NCBI RefSeq assembly: GCF_029868325.1
Contig: NZ_JARWNW010000110.1
Span: 1-36,776 of the forward strand
Direction of reading: 5' to 3'
DNA length: 36,776 bases
Origin: Nocardia carnea
GTDB lineage: Bacteria > Actinomycetota > Actinomycetes > Mycobacteriales > Mycobacteriaceae
Below, one piece after another: positions 15,616 through 24,482 of this stretch. The notes under the pieces are model-generated. The model saw nothing but the letters and a program-made list of their open reading frames with translations. It was not told the origin of the DNA and did not search any database. The position numbers and the translations under genes were made by a program. Position 1 is the stretch's first letter. Each line of letters opens with the position of its first letter.

Positions 15616-17886
15616 ATGACCGGCCCAGACTCGTATACCGCCTGGCTCGGCGGCCGCTCCGATGCCCAACTGGTGGCATTGCTCGAACGGCGACCCGATC
15701 TCGCGGTACCGCTGCCCGCTTCGATGGCGGTGCTCGCCACCCGCGCCGAACAGCGCGCCTCGGTGCTGCGGGCCGCCGATGATCTGGACACAGCGGCGTT
15801 CGGGGTAGTGGAGGCACTGGCCGCACACACCGCGGCCGGTAACGAGCCGCCGACGCGTACGGAGCTGAAACGCGCGCTACGCGCCCGCGCCAAGGCTGCG
15901 ACGGTGGATGCGGCGCTCACCGAACTCGCCGACCGGGCCTTGGTCTGGTTCTCCGGCGACCGCATCCGGCTCGTACCCGCCGTCGCCGAGGCCCTGCCGT
16001 GGCCGCTGGGTAGCGGAACCGATACCGATACCCCGGACGAGCAGGAAATCGCGGCGGCGCTCGCCGGCCTGCCGCCCGCCGAACGGGCCCTGCTGGACAA
16101 ACTGGCCGACACCGGTCCGCGGGGACGCACCCGCGACGCGGCACCCGGCGCCCCGGCCGACCGCCCGGTTCCGCAGCTGCTGAGCCGCCGCCTGCTACGC
16201 CGGATCGACGACGAGACGGTGGAGCTGCCGCCCGCCGTGGGGCAGTCACTGCGGGGCGAACCGGTCACCGATCCGCGCCGCCTCACCCCACCCGAACCGG
16301 TGGTCACCGTGCATGCCCTCGCCGAAGTGGACGGTGTGGGCGCCGGTGAGGTCGGCGAGTTGCTGCGGCATTGCGCCGCGATCGTGGAGGTGCTGGGCCA
16401 GGCGCCGGCCCCCGCGCTGCGCGCCGGTGGCCTCGGAGTACGGGAAATACGCCGGATCGCCCGCGCCGCCGGTATCGAGGAATCCCGCGCCGGTTTGCTG
16501 GTGGAATTGCTGGCGGCGGCGAAACTGATCGAAAAAGGGTTTCCCGATCCCCCGCCCGAGGCCGATGCCGACGAATTCTGGGCGCCCACCCCCGCCGCCG
16601 ATTCGTGGCTGGAGGCCCCGCCCGCCCGCCGCTGGGTACCGCTGGCCCACAGCTGGCTGGAACTGGACCGCTACCCCTGGATGATCGGCCTGCGCGATGC
16701 GGCCGACAAACCGCTGGCGGCGCTCGCGCACGAACTGCGGGTCCCCTACGCGGCCCGGGAACGCCGGACTGTGCTCGGGATCCTCGCCGAACAACCCTCG
16801 GGTACGGCCCTGGCGCCCGCCGATATCGGCCGGCTGCTGGCCTGGCGCGCACCCCGGAGACGACGGCTCTACCGAGGGCAGGTCGTGGAGAACACACTGC
16901 GCGAAGCGGCCGCGCTGGGTCTCGTCGGGCGCGGCGCGCTCACGGCCGCCGGACATGCCCTGCTCACCGAATCCCTGTCGGCCGCCGAAGCAGCACTCGA
17001 GGCGGCGCTGCCCGACCCTGTCGACCATGTGCTGGTCCAGGCGGACCTCACAGTGGTGGCGCCCGGGCCGCTCACCGCCGAACTACAGCAGCGCATCGCC
17101 CTGGTCGCCGATGTGGAATCGGCGGGAGCCGCAACAGTCTACCGATTGTCGGAACCCTCACTGCGCCGGGCACTCGATGCAGGACTCACCGCCGCGGAAC
17201 TACACCACCTGTTCGAACGCCATTCCCGCACACCCGTTCCGCAGACACTGACCTACCTCATCGACGATGTGGCGCGCCGCCACGGCCGGTTACGCGCCGG
17301 GATGGCGCAATCGTTCGTCCGCAGCGAGGATCCCGCACTACTGGCCCAGGTACTCGCCTCACCGGTGGCGGATACGCTGGCGCTGCGTGGGATCGCACCG
17401 ACGGTGGCAATCTCCCAGGCACCACTGGGCGAACTGTTCGACGAACTCCGTTCGGCGGGTTTCGCACCCGCCGGCGAGGATTCCTCCGGCGCGATAGTCG
17501 ATCTGCGGCAGCGCGGGGCGCGGATCAATGTGCGCCCGCTGGCCCGCCAGCCGTACCGCCCCGCGCCGCCCACCACCGAACAACTGGAACTCCTTGTCAC
17601 CGAGCTGCGGGCCGGTGAGCGCGCCGCCGGGGCGACCTCCGGGAAAACGGTGCGCAGCGACGGCAGCCGCACCAGCACAGCCGCCGCCCTGGCCCTGTTA
17701 CAACTCGCCGCGCGGGTGCATCGGCAGGTGCATATCGGTTACGTCGACGCGAAGGGCACCGCAATCCAGCGGGTGGTCGAACCGGTGCGGGTCGGCAACG
17801 GTCAGCTCGAAGCGCTGGACGCGGTCACCGGTGCAGTCCGGCAGTTCACGCTGCACCGGATCTCGTCGGTCGCACTACTGGAATAG
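15616..17886 (+). CDS. Helicase-associated (XPB/Ssl2 N-terminal-like) domain protein (Rv0862c-like)
   Basis: A 756-residue protein, the same length I recall for Rv0862c. It lacks Walker A and DEAH motifs, so it is not itself a helicase. It contains winged-helix-like repeats in the middle and a C-terminal part (…RHGRLRAGMAQSFVRSEDPALLAQVLAS…, …VHIGYVDAKGTAIQRVVEPVRVGNGQLEALD…) resembling helicase-associated and WYL-like folds. In mycobacteria it sits beside the XPB helicase gene ercc3; here the two are separated by two genes on the other strand. A role as XPB partner in DNA repair is inference. Start ATG at 15616 is set by the -10 box; the frame extends to 15391 without support. Confidence 0.85.
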   Translation: MTGPDSYTAWLGGRSDAQLVALLERRPDLAVPLPASMAVLATRAEQRASVLRAADDLDTAAFGVVEALAAHTAAGNEPPTRTELKRALRARAKAATVDAALTELADRALVWFSGDRIRLVPAVAEALPWPLGSGTDTDTPDEQEIAAALAGLPPAERALLDKLADTGPRGRTRDAAPGAPADRPVPQLLSRRLLRRIDDETVELPPAVGQSLRGEPVTDPRRLTPPEPVVTVHALAEVDGVGAGEVGELLRHCAAIVEVLGQAPAPALRAGGLGVREIRRIARAAGIEESRAGLLVELLAAAKLIEKGFPDPPPEADADEFWAPTPAADSWLEAPPARRWVPLAHSWLELDRYPWMIGLRDAADKPLAALAHELRVPYAARERRTVLGILAEQPSGTALAPADIGRLLAWRAPRRRRLYRGQVVENTLREAAALGLVGRGALTAAGHALLTESLSAAEAALEAALPDPVDHVLVQADLTVVAPGPLTAELQQRIALVADVESAGAATVYRLSEPSLRRALDAGLTAAELHHLFERHSRTPVPQTLTYLIDDVARRHGRLRAGMAQSFVRSEDPALLAQVLASPVADTLALRGIAPTVAISQAPLGELFDELRSAGFAPAGEDSSGAIVDLRQRGARINVRPLARQPYRPAPPTTEQLELLVTELRAGERAAGATSGKTVRSDGSRTSTAAALALLQLAARVHRQVHIGYVDAKGTAIQRVVEPVRVGNGQLEALDAVTGAVRQFTLHRISSVALLE

Positions 17887-17896
17887 CCGTCGCCGG

Positions 17897-19300
17897 TCAG
17901 CCGCGCAGGTTGCCCGGATAGAGGTACTGATCCGGCGGTGGGGTCGTGCCGTGCAACCAGGCATCGAAGAACCCGGTCAGATCGACCGGCGATTTCGACT
18001 GCATGAAGGCACGGAATTCCGGCATCGAACTGTGACCGTAGGCGTGGGTGGTCACGAATTCCCGCAAGGCGCCGAAGAACACCGCATCCCCCAGCTGTTT
18101 ACGCAGGGCATGCAGGAACAACGGGCCGCGGTAGTACACCGAGGTGAACATCTTCTCGGGCCCTGGATCCTGCAGCGGTACCGCCCAGAACTTGGGTTTG
18201 TCCATCACCTTTCGGAGCGTGTCCCGGTATTCGGCGTCCACATCGACGCCCTCCATCCGCTCCGGCCACAGATAGTCGGCGGTATAGCTCGCGAGGCATT
18301 CGTTCAGGCAGATATCGGACCAGCTGTACACCGAAACCGAATCACCCCACCACTGATGTGCCACCTCGTGCACCACCGTGTTCAGGTCGGCCCAGTCGGC
18401 GTAGACGGGCCGGGTCTGGGTTTCCAGCGAGAACGGTAGCGGGGCGGACAGATAGATACCGCCCGCGTTGTCGAACGGGTAGGGGCCGTACAGGCTTTCG
18501 GTGAAATCGAGCACCTCCGGCAGTCGCTGCTCGTGTGCGCGCAGTTCCTCGGCACCGGGCGCGAACCCACTCAACAGCGGCGTACCGTTCGCGCGCCGCT
18601 GCTCCAGATACTCGAACTTGTCGATGGCGACGGTGGTGAGATAGCCGATCACCGGATGCCGCTGTTCCCAGCTCACCGTACGGAATCCGTCGCGCACCTC
18701 ATCGCGCACCCGGGCACCGCCGGACATCACTTCCCATTCCGCCGGGACGGTCGCGTGCAGGGTGAAAGTGGCCTTGTCGCGGGGGGAATCATTGAGCGGA
18801 TACCAGGTCGCGGCCGAATGCGGTTGTCCCGCAGCGAAAGCGCCACCGGTCGGGGCGTAGGTCCAGCCTTCACCGGCAGTATCGGCGGCGACACCCGCAT
18901 ACTCGACGGTGACAGTGAAGGGCAGTCCCGGCAGCAGCGGCAGTGCCGGGGTGACGACGAGTTCGTGCGGATCCTGCCGGACGAAACCGGCGGGCATATT
19001 GTTCACCCGGACCGCGCTCACCGGTGGCCCGTCGAAATCGAGGTTGAACGCGGTGAGCGGCTGGGTGGCATGCGCATCGATACGCGTGGACCCGGTGAGC
19101 TGGTGACCGGCCGGGTCGTACCCCAGGGTGACCTCGTAGTGCCCGACGTCGTACCCGCCGTTGCCGTCCTGCGGAAAGTAGGGATCGCCCAGTCCGTCGG
19201 CACCGGCGAGGTTCGCGGATTGGGCGTGCCCTACCGCGGGTGCCAGGGACAGACTCGACAGCACAACCACCCCGGCGATCAGCCGGCGGGTGAGTTTCAT
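17897..19300 (-). CDS. Secreted M1 family zinc metallopeptidase
   Basis: A 467-residue aminopeptidase-like enzyme. Residues 1-27 are a signal peptide (MKLTRRLIAGVVVLSSLSLA…AVGHA). An N-terminal beta-domain follows, then the catalytic thermolysin-like domain: the zinc site HEVAHQWWGDSVS (about residues 308-320) with the third ligand in LNECLAS, and the tyrosine of VYYRGPLFLHALR. The usual GAMEN exopeptidase loop is not present as such; the corresponding segment reads GGIYLSAPL, so substrate choice may differ. The last large domain of full-length M1 enzymes is absent. The ATG at 19300 has GGAAGG/GGTGG upstream. Its end is 10 bases from the convergent helicase-domain gene. Confidence 0.88.
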   Translation of the reverse strand: MKLTRRLIAGVVVLSSLSLAPAVGHAQSANLAGADGLGDPYFPQDGNGGYDVGHYEVTLGYDPAGHQLTGSTRIDAHATQPLTAFNLDFDGPPVSAVRVNNMPAGFVRQDPHELVVTPALPLLPGLPFTVTVEYAGVAADTAGEGWTYAPTGGAFAAGQPHSAATWYPLNDSPRDKATFTLHATVPAEWEVMSGGARVRDEVRDGFRTVSWEQRHPVIGYLTTVAIDKFEYLEQRRANGTPLLSGFAPGAEELRAHEQRLPEVLDFTESLYGPYPFDNAGGIYLSAPLPFSLETQTRPVYADWADLNTVVHEVAHQWWGDSVSVYSWSDICLNECLASYTADYLWPERMEGVDVDAEYRDTLRKVMDKPKFWAVPLQDPGPEKMFTSVYYRGPLFLHALRKQLGDAVFFGALREFVTTHAYGHSSMPEFRAFMQSKSPVDLTGFFDAWLHGTTPPPDQYLYPGNLRG

Positions 19301-19450
19301 GCGTTTTCCACCTTCCGTGGTTCGGCATACGATCACAGCGACCACCCCGTTCGACGACGTTAGTCGCAGATCGCACCCGATAGGCGTATGCGCCCCGGCG
19401 CGCTGCCGGTGTCGCCGGATGTGGCGCGCGCGAGCGTAACCCGCGACACG

Positions 19451-20119
19451 TCAGGCGCCGAGCCCCTCCGGTAACTGCCCCGGGCCGAGCAGGAGGCGTT
19501 TGGTGGCACTGCGCTGCACCTGATCGGCCAGCGCGAGATTATCGGCGAGCAGCCGCCATTCGATCTCGTCGATGGCCGCGCGGGCCCGCTCGATCACGGC
19601 ACGGTCGGGGGTGCCCCAGGCGATCGGCATGGTGTCGACCGGGAGCCAGCGCTCCCCGATCGAGCGCGCGGACCGGTCGCCACGGACCGCGATCGCCGGC
19701 ACTCGTTCGCCCGGCGCGAACCGGTGACCGGGTAACTCCCGCACCTTCTTGGTGACGAGTGCGTACCGTGACTCGCCGGTATCACGGCGTGCCACATCGA
19801 CCAGTGCGAGCAGTACCGCGCCGCGAGAATGGAATCCGGAGACGACCGCCGGGATCAGCTCGCCGTCGGCGTAGAGCCGGGCGATACCGGCGCGGCGCGG
19901 CGCCCATAACGCGACCCACAGTGCGGTCACGGCGCCCAGCGCGCAGGCCAGTGCCAGCGGATAGGACCAGACATGCCCCAATCGCACCAGGTACGCGGTT
20001 GCGGCTGCGCAGACCAGCGTCGCGATCAGTGCCGCCAGGCGCACCCGGCGGCGCCCCGCGACCACTTCGTTGACCGCCTGCACATGCCGGCGGTCCACCG
20101 CGAAGTCGAAGTGCCGCAC
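19451..20119 (-). CDS. DUF3239 family membrane protein
   Basis: A 222-residue protein with two adjacent hydrophobic segments near the N-terminus (LAALIATLVCAAATAYLVRLG and YPLALACALGAVTALWVALWAP) and a cytoplasmic domain of about 150 residues: ARLYADGELIPAVVSGFHSRGAVLLALVDVARRD…, VPAIAVRGDR…, WLPVDTMPIAWGTPD. This arrangement fits the DUF3239 family of corynebacteria and relatives; function unknown. GTG at 20119 is chosen because AAGGGGTGG lies just upstream; the frame runs on to 20203 inside the XPB gene. It follows the XPB gene by 37 bases and is probably co-transcribed with it. Confidence 0.78.
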   Translation of the reverse strand: MRHFDFAVDRRHVQAVNEVVAGRRRVRLAALIATLVCAAATAYLVRLGHVWSYPLALACALGAVTALWVALWAPRRAGIARLYADGELIPAVVSGFHSRGAVLLALVDVARRDTGESRYALVTKKVRELPGHRFAPGERVPAIAVRGDRSARSIGERWLPVDTMPIAWGTPDRAVIERARAAIDEIEWRLLADNLALADQVQRSATKRLLLGPGQLPEGLGA

Positions 20120-20156
20120 TTCGCCACCCCTTACAGTCGGTCGAATCCGCGGGATC

Positions 20157-21827
20157 CTACTGGTCGTTCGCCCCGAACGCGGGCCCCAGCAGATCATCGG
20201 CATCGGTTATCCGATAGGCATATCCCTGTTCGGCGAGGAAACGTTGCCGATGCGCGGCATAATCCGCGTCCAGCGTGTCGCGCGCCACGACAGAGTAGAA
20301 ATGCGCCTGGCCGCCGTCCTGTTTGGGCCGCAACAATCGGCCCAGCCGCTGGGCCTCCTCCTGGCGGGAGCCGAACGTTCCCGAAACCTGCACCGCCACC
20401 GAGGCTTCCGGGAGGTCGATGGAGAAGTTCGCCACCTTGCTCACCACGAGCACGGGGATCTCCCCGAGGCGGAACGCCTCGAACAGCGCCTCGCGTTCCT
20501 TGTTCTTCGTGGACCCCTGGATCACCGGGGCATCCAGTGCGGTGCCCAGTTCGTCGAGCTGATCCAGGTAGGCGCCGATCACCAGCGTCGGGGCATCACG
20601 ATGCCGATCGAGGATGGATTTCACCACCGCGATCTTGGTGTGCGCGGTGGAGCACAATTTGTAGCGCTCCTCCGGCTCGGCCGTGGCGTAGGACATCCGC
20701 TCGGCATCGGTCAGCGTGACCCGCACCTCGATACATTCGGCCGGCGCGATCCAGCCCTGCGCCTCGATATCCTTCCACGGCGCGTCATAGCGTTTCGGCC
20801 CGATCAGCGAGAACACATCGCCTTCGCGGCCGTCCTCACGGACCAGTGTCGCGGTGAGGCCCAGCCGGCGCCGCGACTGCAGATCGGCCGTCATCCGGAA
20901 CACCGGGGCGGGCAGCAGGTGGACCTCGTCGTAGATCACCAGCCCCCAATCGCGGCTGTCGAAGAGTTCGAGGTGCTTGTACTCGCCCTTCGATTTACGG
21001 GTGATCACCTGGTAGGTGGCGATGGTGACCGGCCGGATCTCCTTGCGTTCGCCCGAGTACTCGCCGATCTCCTCATCGGTGAGTGAGGTCCGCGCGAGCA
21101 GTTCGCGCCGCCACTGCCGCCCGGCGACGGTATTGGTGACCAGGATCAGGGTGGTGGCCTTGGCCCGGGCCATCGCAGCCGCGCCGACCATCGTTTTCCC
21201 GGCCCCGCAGGGCAGCACCACCACACCGGACCCGCCGGCCCAGAACGAATCGGCGGCCATCTCCTGGTAGTCGCGCAGATGCCAGCGGTCGCCGTGGTAA
21301 TCGAGATCGATGGCATGGGCCTCGCCGTCGACGTAACCGGCCAGGTCCTCCGCGGGCCATCCGATCTTGAGCAGCTGCTGTTTGATATGCCCGCGTTCGG
21401 ACGGATGCACGAGCACCGTGTCGTCGTCGAGCCGGTCCCCGAGCATCGGGGCGATCTTCTTGTGCCGGAGCACCTCGGCCAGTACCGCAGCATCCAGGCT
21501 CACCAGGGTGAGCCCGTGCGCGGGATGTTTGACCAGCTGCAACCGCCCGTAGCGGGCCATCGTATCGACGATATCGACCAGCAGCGGCTGCGGAACCGGG
21601 AATCGGGAATGGCTGACCAGGGCATCCACCACCTGCTCCGCGTCGTGCCCGGCGGCACGCGCGTTCCACAGGGCCAGCGGGGTGATGCGATAGGTGTGCA
21701 CATGCTCGGGCGCTCGCTCCAGCTCGGCGAACGGTGCGATCGCCTGCCGCGCCACATCCGCGAGCTCGTGATCGACCTCCAGCAGCACAGTCTTATCGCT
21801 TTGTACGATCAGTGGCCCATCCGCCAC
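20157..21827 (-). CDS. XPB/ERCC3-type superfamily 2 DNA helicase
   Basis: A 556-residue ATP-dependent 3'-5' DNA helicase, ortholog of mycobacterial Rv0861c (ercc3). It has an N-terminal damage-recognition-like domain. The first RecA fold holds Walker A LPCGAGKT (near 200), DEVH in IYDEVHLLPAP (near 295) and the RED motif in ATLVREDGREG. The second RecA fold ends in motif VI QRLGRLLRPK. The GTG at 21827 (VADGPLIVQSDKTVLL) matches the homologues' N-terminus and has GAGGAGGG upstream. Assumed to act in DNA repair; its bacterial role is poorly defined. It diverges from the LysE gene and is followed by DUF3239. Confidence 0.93.
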   Translation of the reverse strand: MADGPLIVQSDKTVLLEVDHELADVARQAIAPFAELERAPEHVHTYRITPLALWNARAAGHDAEQVVDALVSHSRFPVPQPLLVDIVDTMARYGRLQLVKHPAHGLTLVSLDAAVLAEVLRHKKIAPMLGDRLDDDTVLVHPSERGHIKQQLLKIGWPAEDLAGYVDGEAHAIDLDYHGDRWHLRDYQEMAADSFWAGGSGVVVLPCGAGKTMVGAAAMARAKATTLILVTNTVAGRQWRRELLARTSLTDEEIGEYSGERKEIRPVTIATYQVITRKSKGEYKHLELFDSRDWGLVIYDEVHLLPAPVFRMTADLQSRRRLGLTATLVREDGREGDVFSLIGPKRYDAPWKDIEAQGWIAPAECIEVRVTLTDAERMSYATAEPEERYKLCSTAHTKIAVVKSILDRHRDAPTLVIGAYLDQLDELGTALDAPVIQGSTKNKEREALFEAFRLGEIPVLVVSKVANFSIDLPEASVAVQVSGTFGSRQEEAQRLGRLLRPKQDGGQAHFYSVVARDTLDADYAAHRQRFLAEQGYAYRITDADDLLGPAFGANDQ

Positions 21828-22022
21828 GGGGCCCTCCTCATCTCGACTTCTGCCCATTGTCCCCGAAGCCACCGACAACGCCGGGTGAGGAAGCCGACAG
21901 CGTGCCGAGGGCGAACACGACCGGCCGTCCCACCGGCCTGCGCCTGCCCGGGAGGCAACCGCACGGCCAGTAGATGCCGACTGGACCGCGACACGACGGC
22001 CGGAGCTCACGATCATCGTGGA

Positions 22023-22667
22023 ATGATCGAAATCTCGGCGGCGGCCGGTGTCGCGGTGGCGGCGCTCGGGTTGGTACTCACACCCGGCCCGAACATGATG
22101 TACCTGGTCTCGCGCACGATATCGCAGGGCCGCGGCGCCGGACTGATCTCCCTGGCCGGGGTGGCCGCGGGGTTCGCGGTGTATCTCACTGCGGCCGCCA
22201 CCGGGATCACGGCGGTGTTCGCGCTGGTACCCGAGCTGTATACGGCGCTGAAGATCGCCGGCGCCGGTTATCTGCTCCTGCTGGCGTGGCAGACGCTGCG
22301 GCCGGGCGGGACCTCGGTGTTCGCGCCCGCCGATCTCCCCCGTGACCGGGCCGGTCGCTTGTTCACCATGGGCTTGGTGACCAATCTGCTCAACCCGAAG
22401 ATCGCGGTGATGTACCTGGCGTTGATCCCGCAGTTCGTCGCTCCGTCGGCCGGGCCGGTGTGGTTGCAGAGCCTGTGCCTGGGTGGGGTGCAGATCGCGG
22501 TGGCACTGGCGGTGAACGCTCTCATCGTGTGCACCGCCGCTACGGTGAGCCGTTTCCTGGCGGGCCGGCGGCTGTGGCTGCGGGTGCAGCGACTGCTGAT
22601 GGGCACCGTGCTGGGTGGTATGGCGGCGCTGCTGCTCACCGACCGGACCCGGCCGGTACCGGCCTGA
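22023..22667 (+). CDS. LysE/RhtB family amino-acid exporter
   Basis: A 214-residue inner-membrane protein with five to six hydrophobic helices. The family signature LTPGPNMMYLVSRTISQGRGAGLISLAGVAAGF occupies residues ~20-52 and NLLNPKIAVMYLALIPQFV ~120-138, both hallmarks of LysE/RhtB translocators, which export amino acids or homoserine lactones by proton exchange. Substrate cannot be told. The ATG at 22023 lacks a Shine-Dalgarno; GATCAT ends 6 bases upstream but is a weak -10. No adjacent LysG-type regulator is present. It converges with the sigma-factor gene. Confidence 0.88.
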   Translation: MIEISAAAGVAVAALGLVLTPGPNMMYLVSRTISQGRGAGLISLAGVAAGFAVYLTAAATGITAVFALVPELYTALKIAGAGYLLLLAWQTLRPGGTSVFAPADLPRDRAGRLFTMGLVTNLLNPKIAVMYLALIPQFVAPSAGPVWLQSLCLGGVQIAVALAVNALIVCTAATVSRFLAGRRLWLRVQRLLMGTVLGGMAALLLTDRTRPVPA

Positions 22668-22679
22668 GCCCGACCGCGC

Positions 22680-22695
22680 CGGGTCCTACGACCCG
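22680..22695. terminator. Hairpin between lysE-like and sigma genes
   Basis: CGGGTC pairs with GACCCG over CTAC, 13 bases past the exporter stop; short and without a U-tract. Confidence 0.35.
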
Positions 22696-22764
22696 TTCCG
22701 GCGACCGCTCATCGCGAGCGCGAGAGGTTCGGGCAGCGGCTCGTCGCGGCCGGCCGGCGGGCAA

Positions 22765-23694
22765 TCAGCGCACCCGCACACCCGTGAGTTTCGCCGGATT
22801 GGCGATATCGTAGGTCCCCTGGATGAGACCGTCCACCACGGTGAAACCCATGACTCGCGCCGGGAAGCCGGGGTGTGTCTCGTCGCCGGGGTGAGCCCGG
22901 ACGAGCGCGCCCAGCTGACCGTTGACCCGGACGAATTCCACCCCTGTCGCGAGGAAATCCTTGTCCTGTCCCTCCAGCCCGTAGCGACGGATGAGACCGA
23001 AGAACAGGCGGGCCACCTTGTCCGGGCCGACGATCACATTGCGCGCGGTCGGCGTGGTGCCGCCGGAATCGCCGATCATCACCGCGTCCGGATGCAGCAC
23101 GGCCGCGACTGCCTGCGCATCGCCGGTATTCAGCGCGACCAGCAGTTTCTGCACCGCCGCCTCGTGCTCCCCGTCGGCGACCGGTTGCGGTGTCTGTTCC
23201 CGGACCGCCTTACGTGCGCGCGCCGCCAGCTGCCGCACCGCCTCGGTGGAGATATCCAGGATCGTGGCGATCTCGCCGTAGGGCACCCCCAGCCCCTCGT
23301 GCAGTACGAACGCGACCCGTTGCGGCGGCGTGAGCTGGTCCAGCACCACCAGTGCCGCCAGCCGGAACTCCTGCCGCAGCACCACCGTGGCCAGCGGATC
23401 GGAATCGCCCGCTGCGGCCACCGGTGTCACCACCGGTTCCGGGAGCCATTGCCCCACATAGCTTTCCCGCCGGACCGCAGCGCTGCGCAACCGGTCCAGG
23501 CAGAGCCGGGAGACCACCGTGGTCAGCCAGGCCCGCAGATCCTCGATCTGGGATTGCGACGCCCCGGCCAGGCGTAGCCAGCTCTCCTGCACCGCGTCCT
23601 CGGCATCGGACACGCTGCCGGTCATCCGGTAGGCCACCGCCAGCAAATGCCCGCGATGCGATTCGAACTGGTCGGCGAGAAGCGCGGCTACCAC
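22765..23694 (-). CDS. sigJ: ECF sigma factor, ECF41/SigJ type
   Basis: A 309-residue sigma factor. Region 2 (residues ~8-75) includes YRMTGSVSDAEDAVQESWLRL, and region 4 (~115-165) RVAFVLHEGLGVPYGEIATILDISTEAVRQLAARARKAV. A fused C-terminal SnoaL-like domain follows, with GDSGGTTPTARN in place of the usual DGGGK motif and NPAKL near the end in place of NPDKL. That fusion defines ECF41 factors, which have no anti-sigma factor and are controlled by their own C-terminal domain. The GTG at 23694 is fixed by TAGAAT 7 bases upstream. Class targets are usually carboxymuconolactone-decarboxylase or oxidoreductase genes; such genes lie at 25832-27284. The symbol reflects similarity to mycobacterial SigJ. 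Confidence 0.9.
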   Translation of the reverse strand: MVAALLADQFESHRGHLLAVAYRMTGSVSDAEDAVQESWLRLAGASQSQIEDLRAWLTTVVSRLCLDRLRSAAVRRESYVGQWLPEPVVTPVAAAGDSDPLATVVLRQEFRLAALVVLDQLTPPQRVAFVLHEGLGVPYGEIATILDISTEAVRQLAARARKAVREQTPQPVADGEHEAAVQKLLVALNTGDAQAVAAVLHPDAVMIGDSGGTTPTARNVIVGPDKVARLFFGLIRRYGLEGQDKDFLATGVEFVRVNGQLGALVRAHPGDETHPGFPARVMGFTVVDGLIQGTYDIANPAKLTGVRVR

Positions 23695-23701
23695 CGCCCG
23701 A

Positions 23702-23707
23702 ATTCTA
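23702..23707 (-). promoter_or_regulatory. -10 box TAGAAT for the sigma gene
   Basis: TAGAAT (TANNNT) on the minus strand ends 7 bases before the GTG at 23694. No TGTCACA element is found upstream, so the gene does not appear autoregulated. Confidence 0.55.
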
Positions 23708-23787
23708 CGGAGAGCCGGACGTCGCGTACGCGGCGCACCCGGAAAACCTGCTGCCGCGGACACCTCCACAATGGGAACATCGGGCGG

Positions 23788-24363
23788 GTGGACGAACAGA
23801 CACTGACCGACGGCGCGGTGTGGCTGGACCGGCCGGTCCCCGACGATATCGATGCCATCGTCGAGGCCTGTCAGGATCCGGCGATCGCCGAATGGATCAC
23901 GATCCCGTGGCCCTACGGCCGTGCCGACGCCGAGGAGTTCATCGGCGCAACGGTCGCGGACGGCTGGGCGGCGCGCAGCCCGATCTGGGCCGTCCGAACA
24001 GCTGAGCGTGGCCGGTTACTCGGCACCGTGAGTCTGGGCACCCGGCCGCGCGACGAAACCGCCGCCGAAATCGGCTTCTGGCTGCACCCGGAATACCGCA
24101 GGAAAGGGATCATGTCCCGGGCGGTTACCCTGACCTGCGATTTCGGCTTCGACCCGGCAGGTATGGGCCTGATCCGTATCCACTGGCGGGCCTACGTCGG
24201 CAACCATGCCTCGGCCGCCCTCGCCCGCACACACGGATTCCGGTACGAAGGGCTCGCCCGGCTGGGCAGCGACCATCGCGGTACCCGCCGCGACCACTGG
24301 GTGGCCGCCCGGCTGAACACCGATCCGCCCGGCCCGGCCGGTGGATGGCCCGCCGGCGTCTGA
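23788..24363 (+). CDS. GNAT family N-acetyltransferase (RimJ/RimL-like)
   Basis: A 191-residue acetyltransferase that should use acetyl-CoA. Recognisable parts are DPAIAEWITIPWPYGRADAEEFI, IWAVRTAERGRLLGTVSLG, the acetyl-CoA loop region GFWLHPEYRRKGIMSRAVTLTCDFGF, and RIHWRAYVGNHASAALARTHGFRYEG, the pattern of ribosomal-protein N-acetyltransferase relatives. The acceptor is unknown. GTG at 23788 (VDEQTLTDGAVWLDRP) gives a standard family N-terminus; no ribosome site is obvious, and GAACAT 7 bases upstream is a weak -10. The frame is open back to 23647 within the sigma gene's start. Diverges from the sigma gene. Confidence 0.83.
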   Translation: MDEQTLTDGAVWLDRPVPDDIDAIVEACQDPAIAEWITIPWPYGRADAEEFIGATVADGWAARSPIWAVRTAERGRLLGTVSLGTRPRDETAAEIGFWLHPEYRRKGIMSRAVTLTCDFGFDPAGMGLIRIHWRAYVGNHASAALARTHGFRYEGLARLGSDHRGTRRDHWVAARLNTDPPGPAGGWPAGV

Positions 24364-24438
24364 ACTCCCACTCCGAACGCACGGATCGCCGAGGTCGCCG
24401 TCACCGCCCTGCGGAACCCGGCCGAACCACCGCGCCCA

Positions 24439-24456
24439 CGGGTCCCGGCGGACCCG
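24439..24456. terminator. Bidirectional hairpin between GNAT and DAHP synthase genes
   Basis: A 7-bp perfect stem, CGGGTCC with GGACCCG and a CGGC loop, in the 119-base gap between convergent genes. Confidence 0.5.
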
Positions 24457-24482
24457 CGGCATCGCGGCTGGTTTCCGGACTC

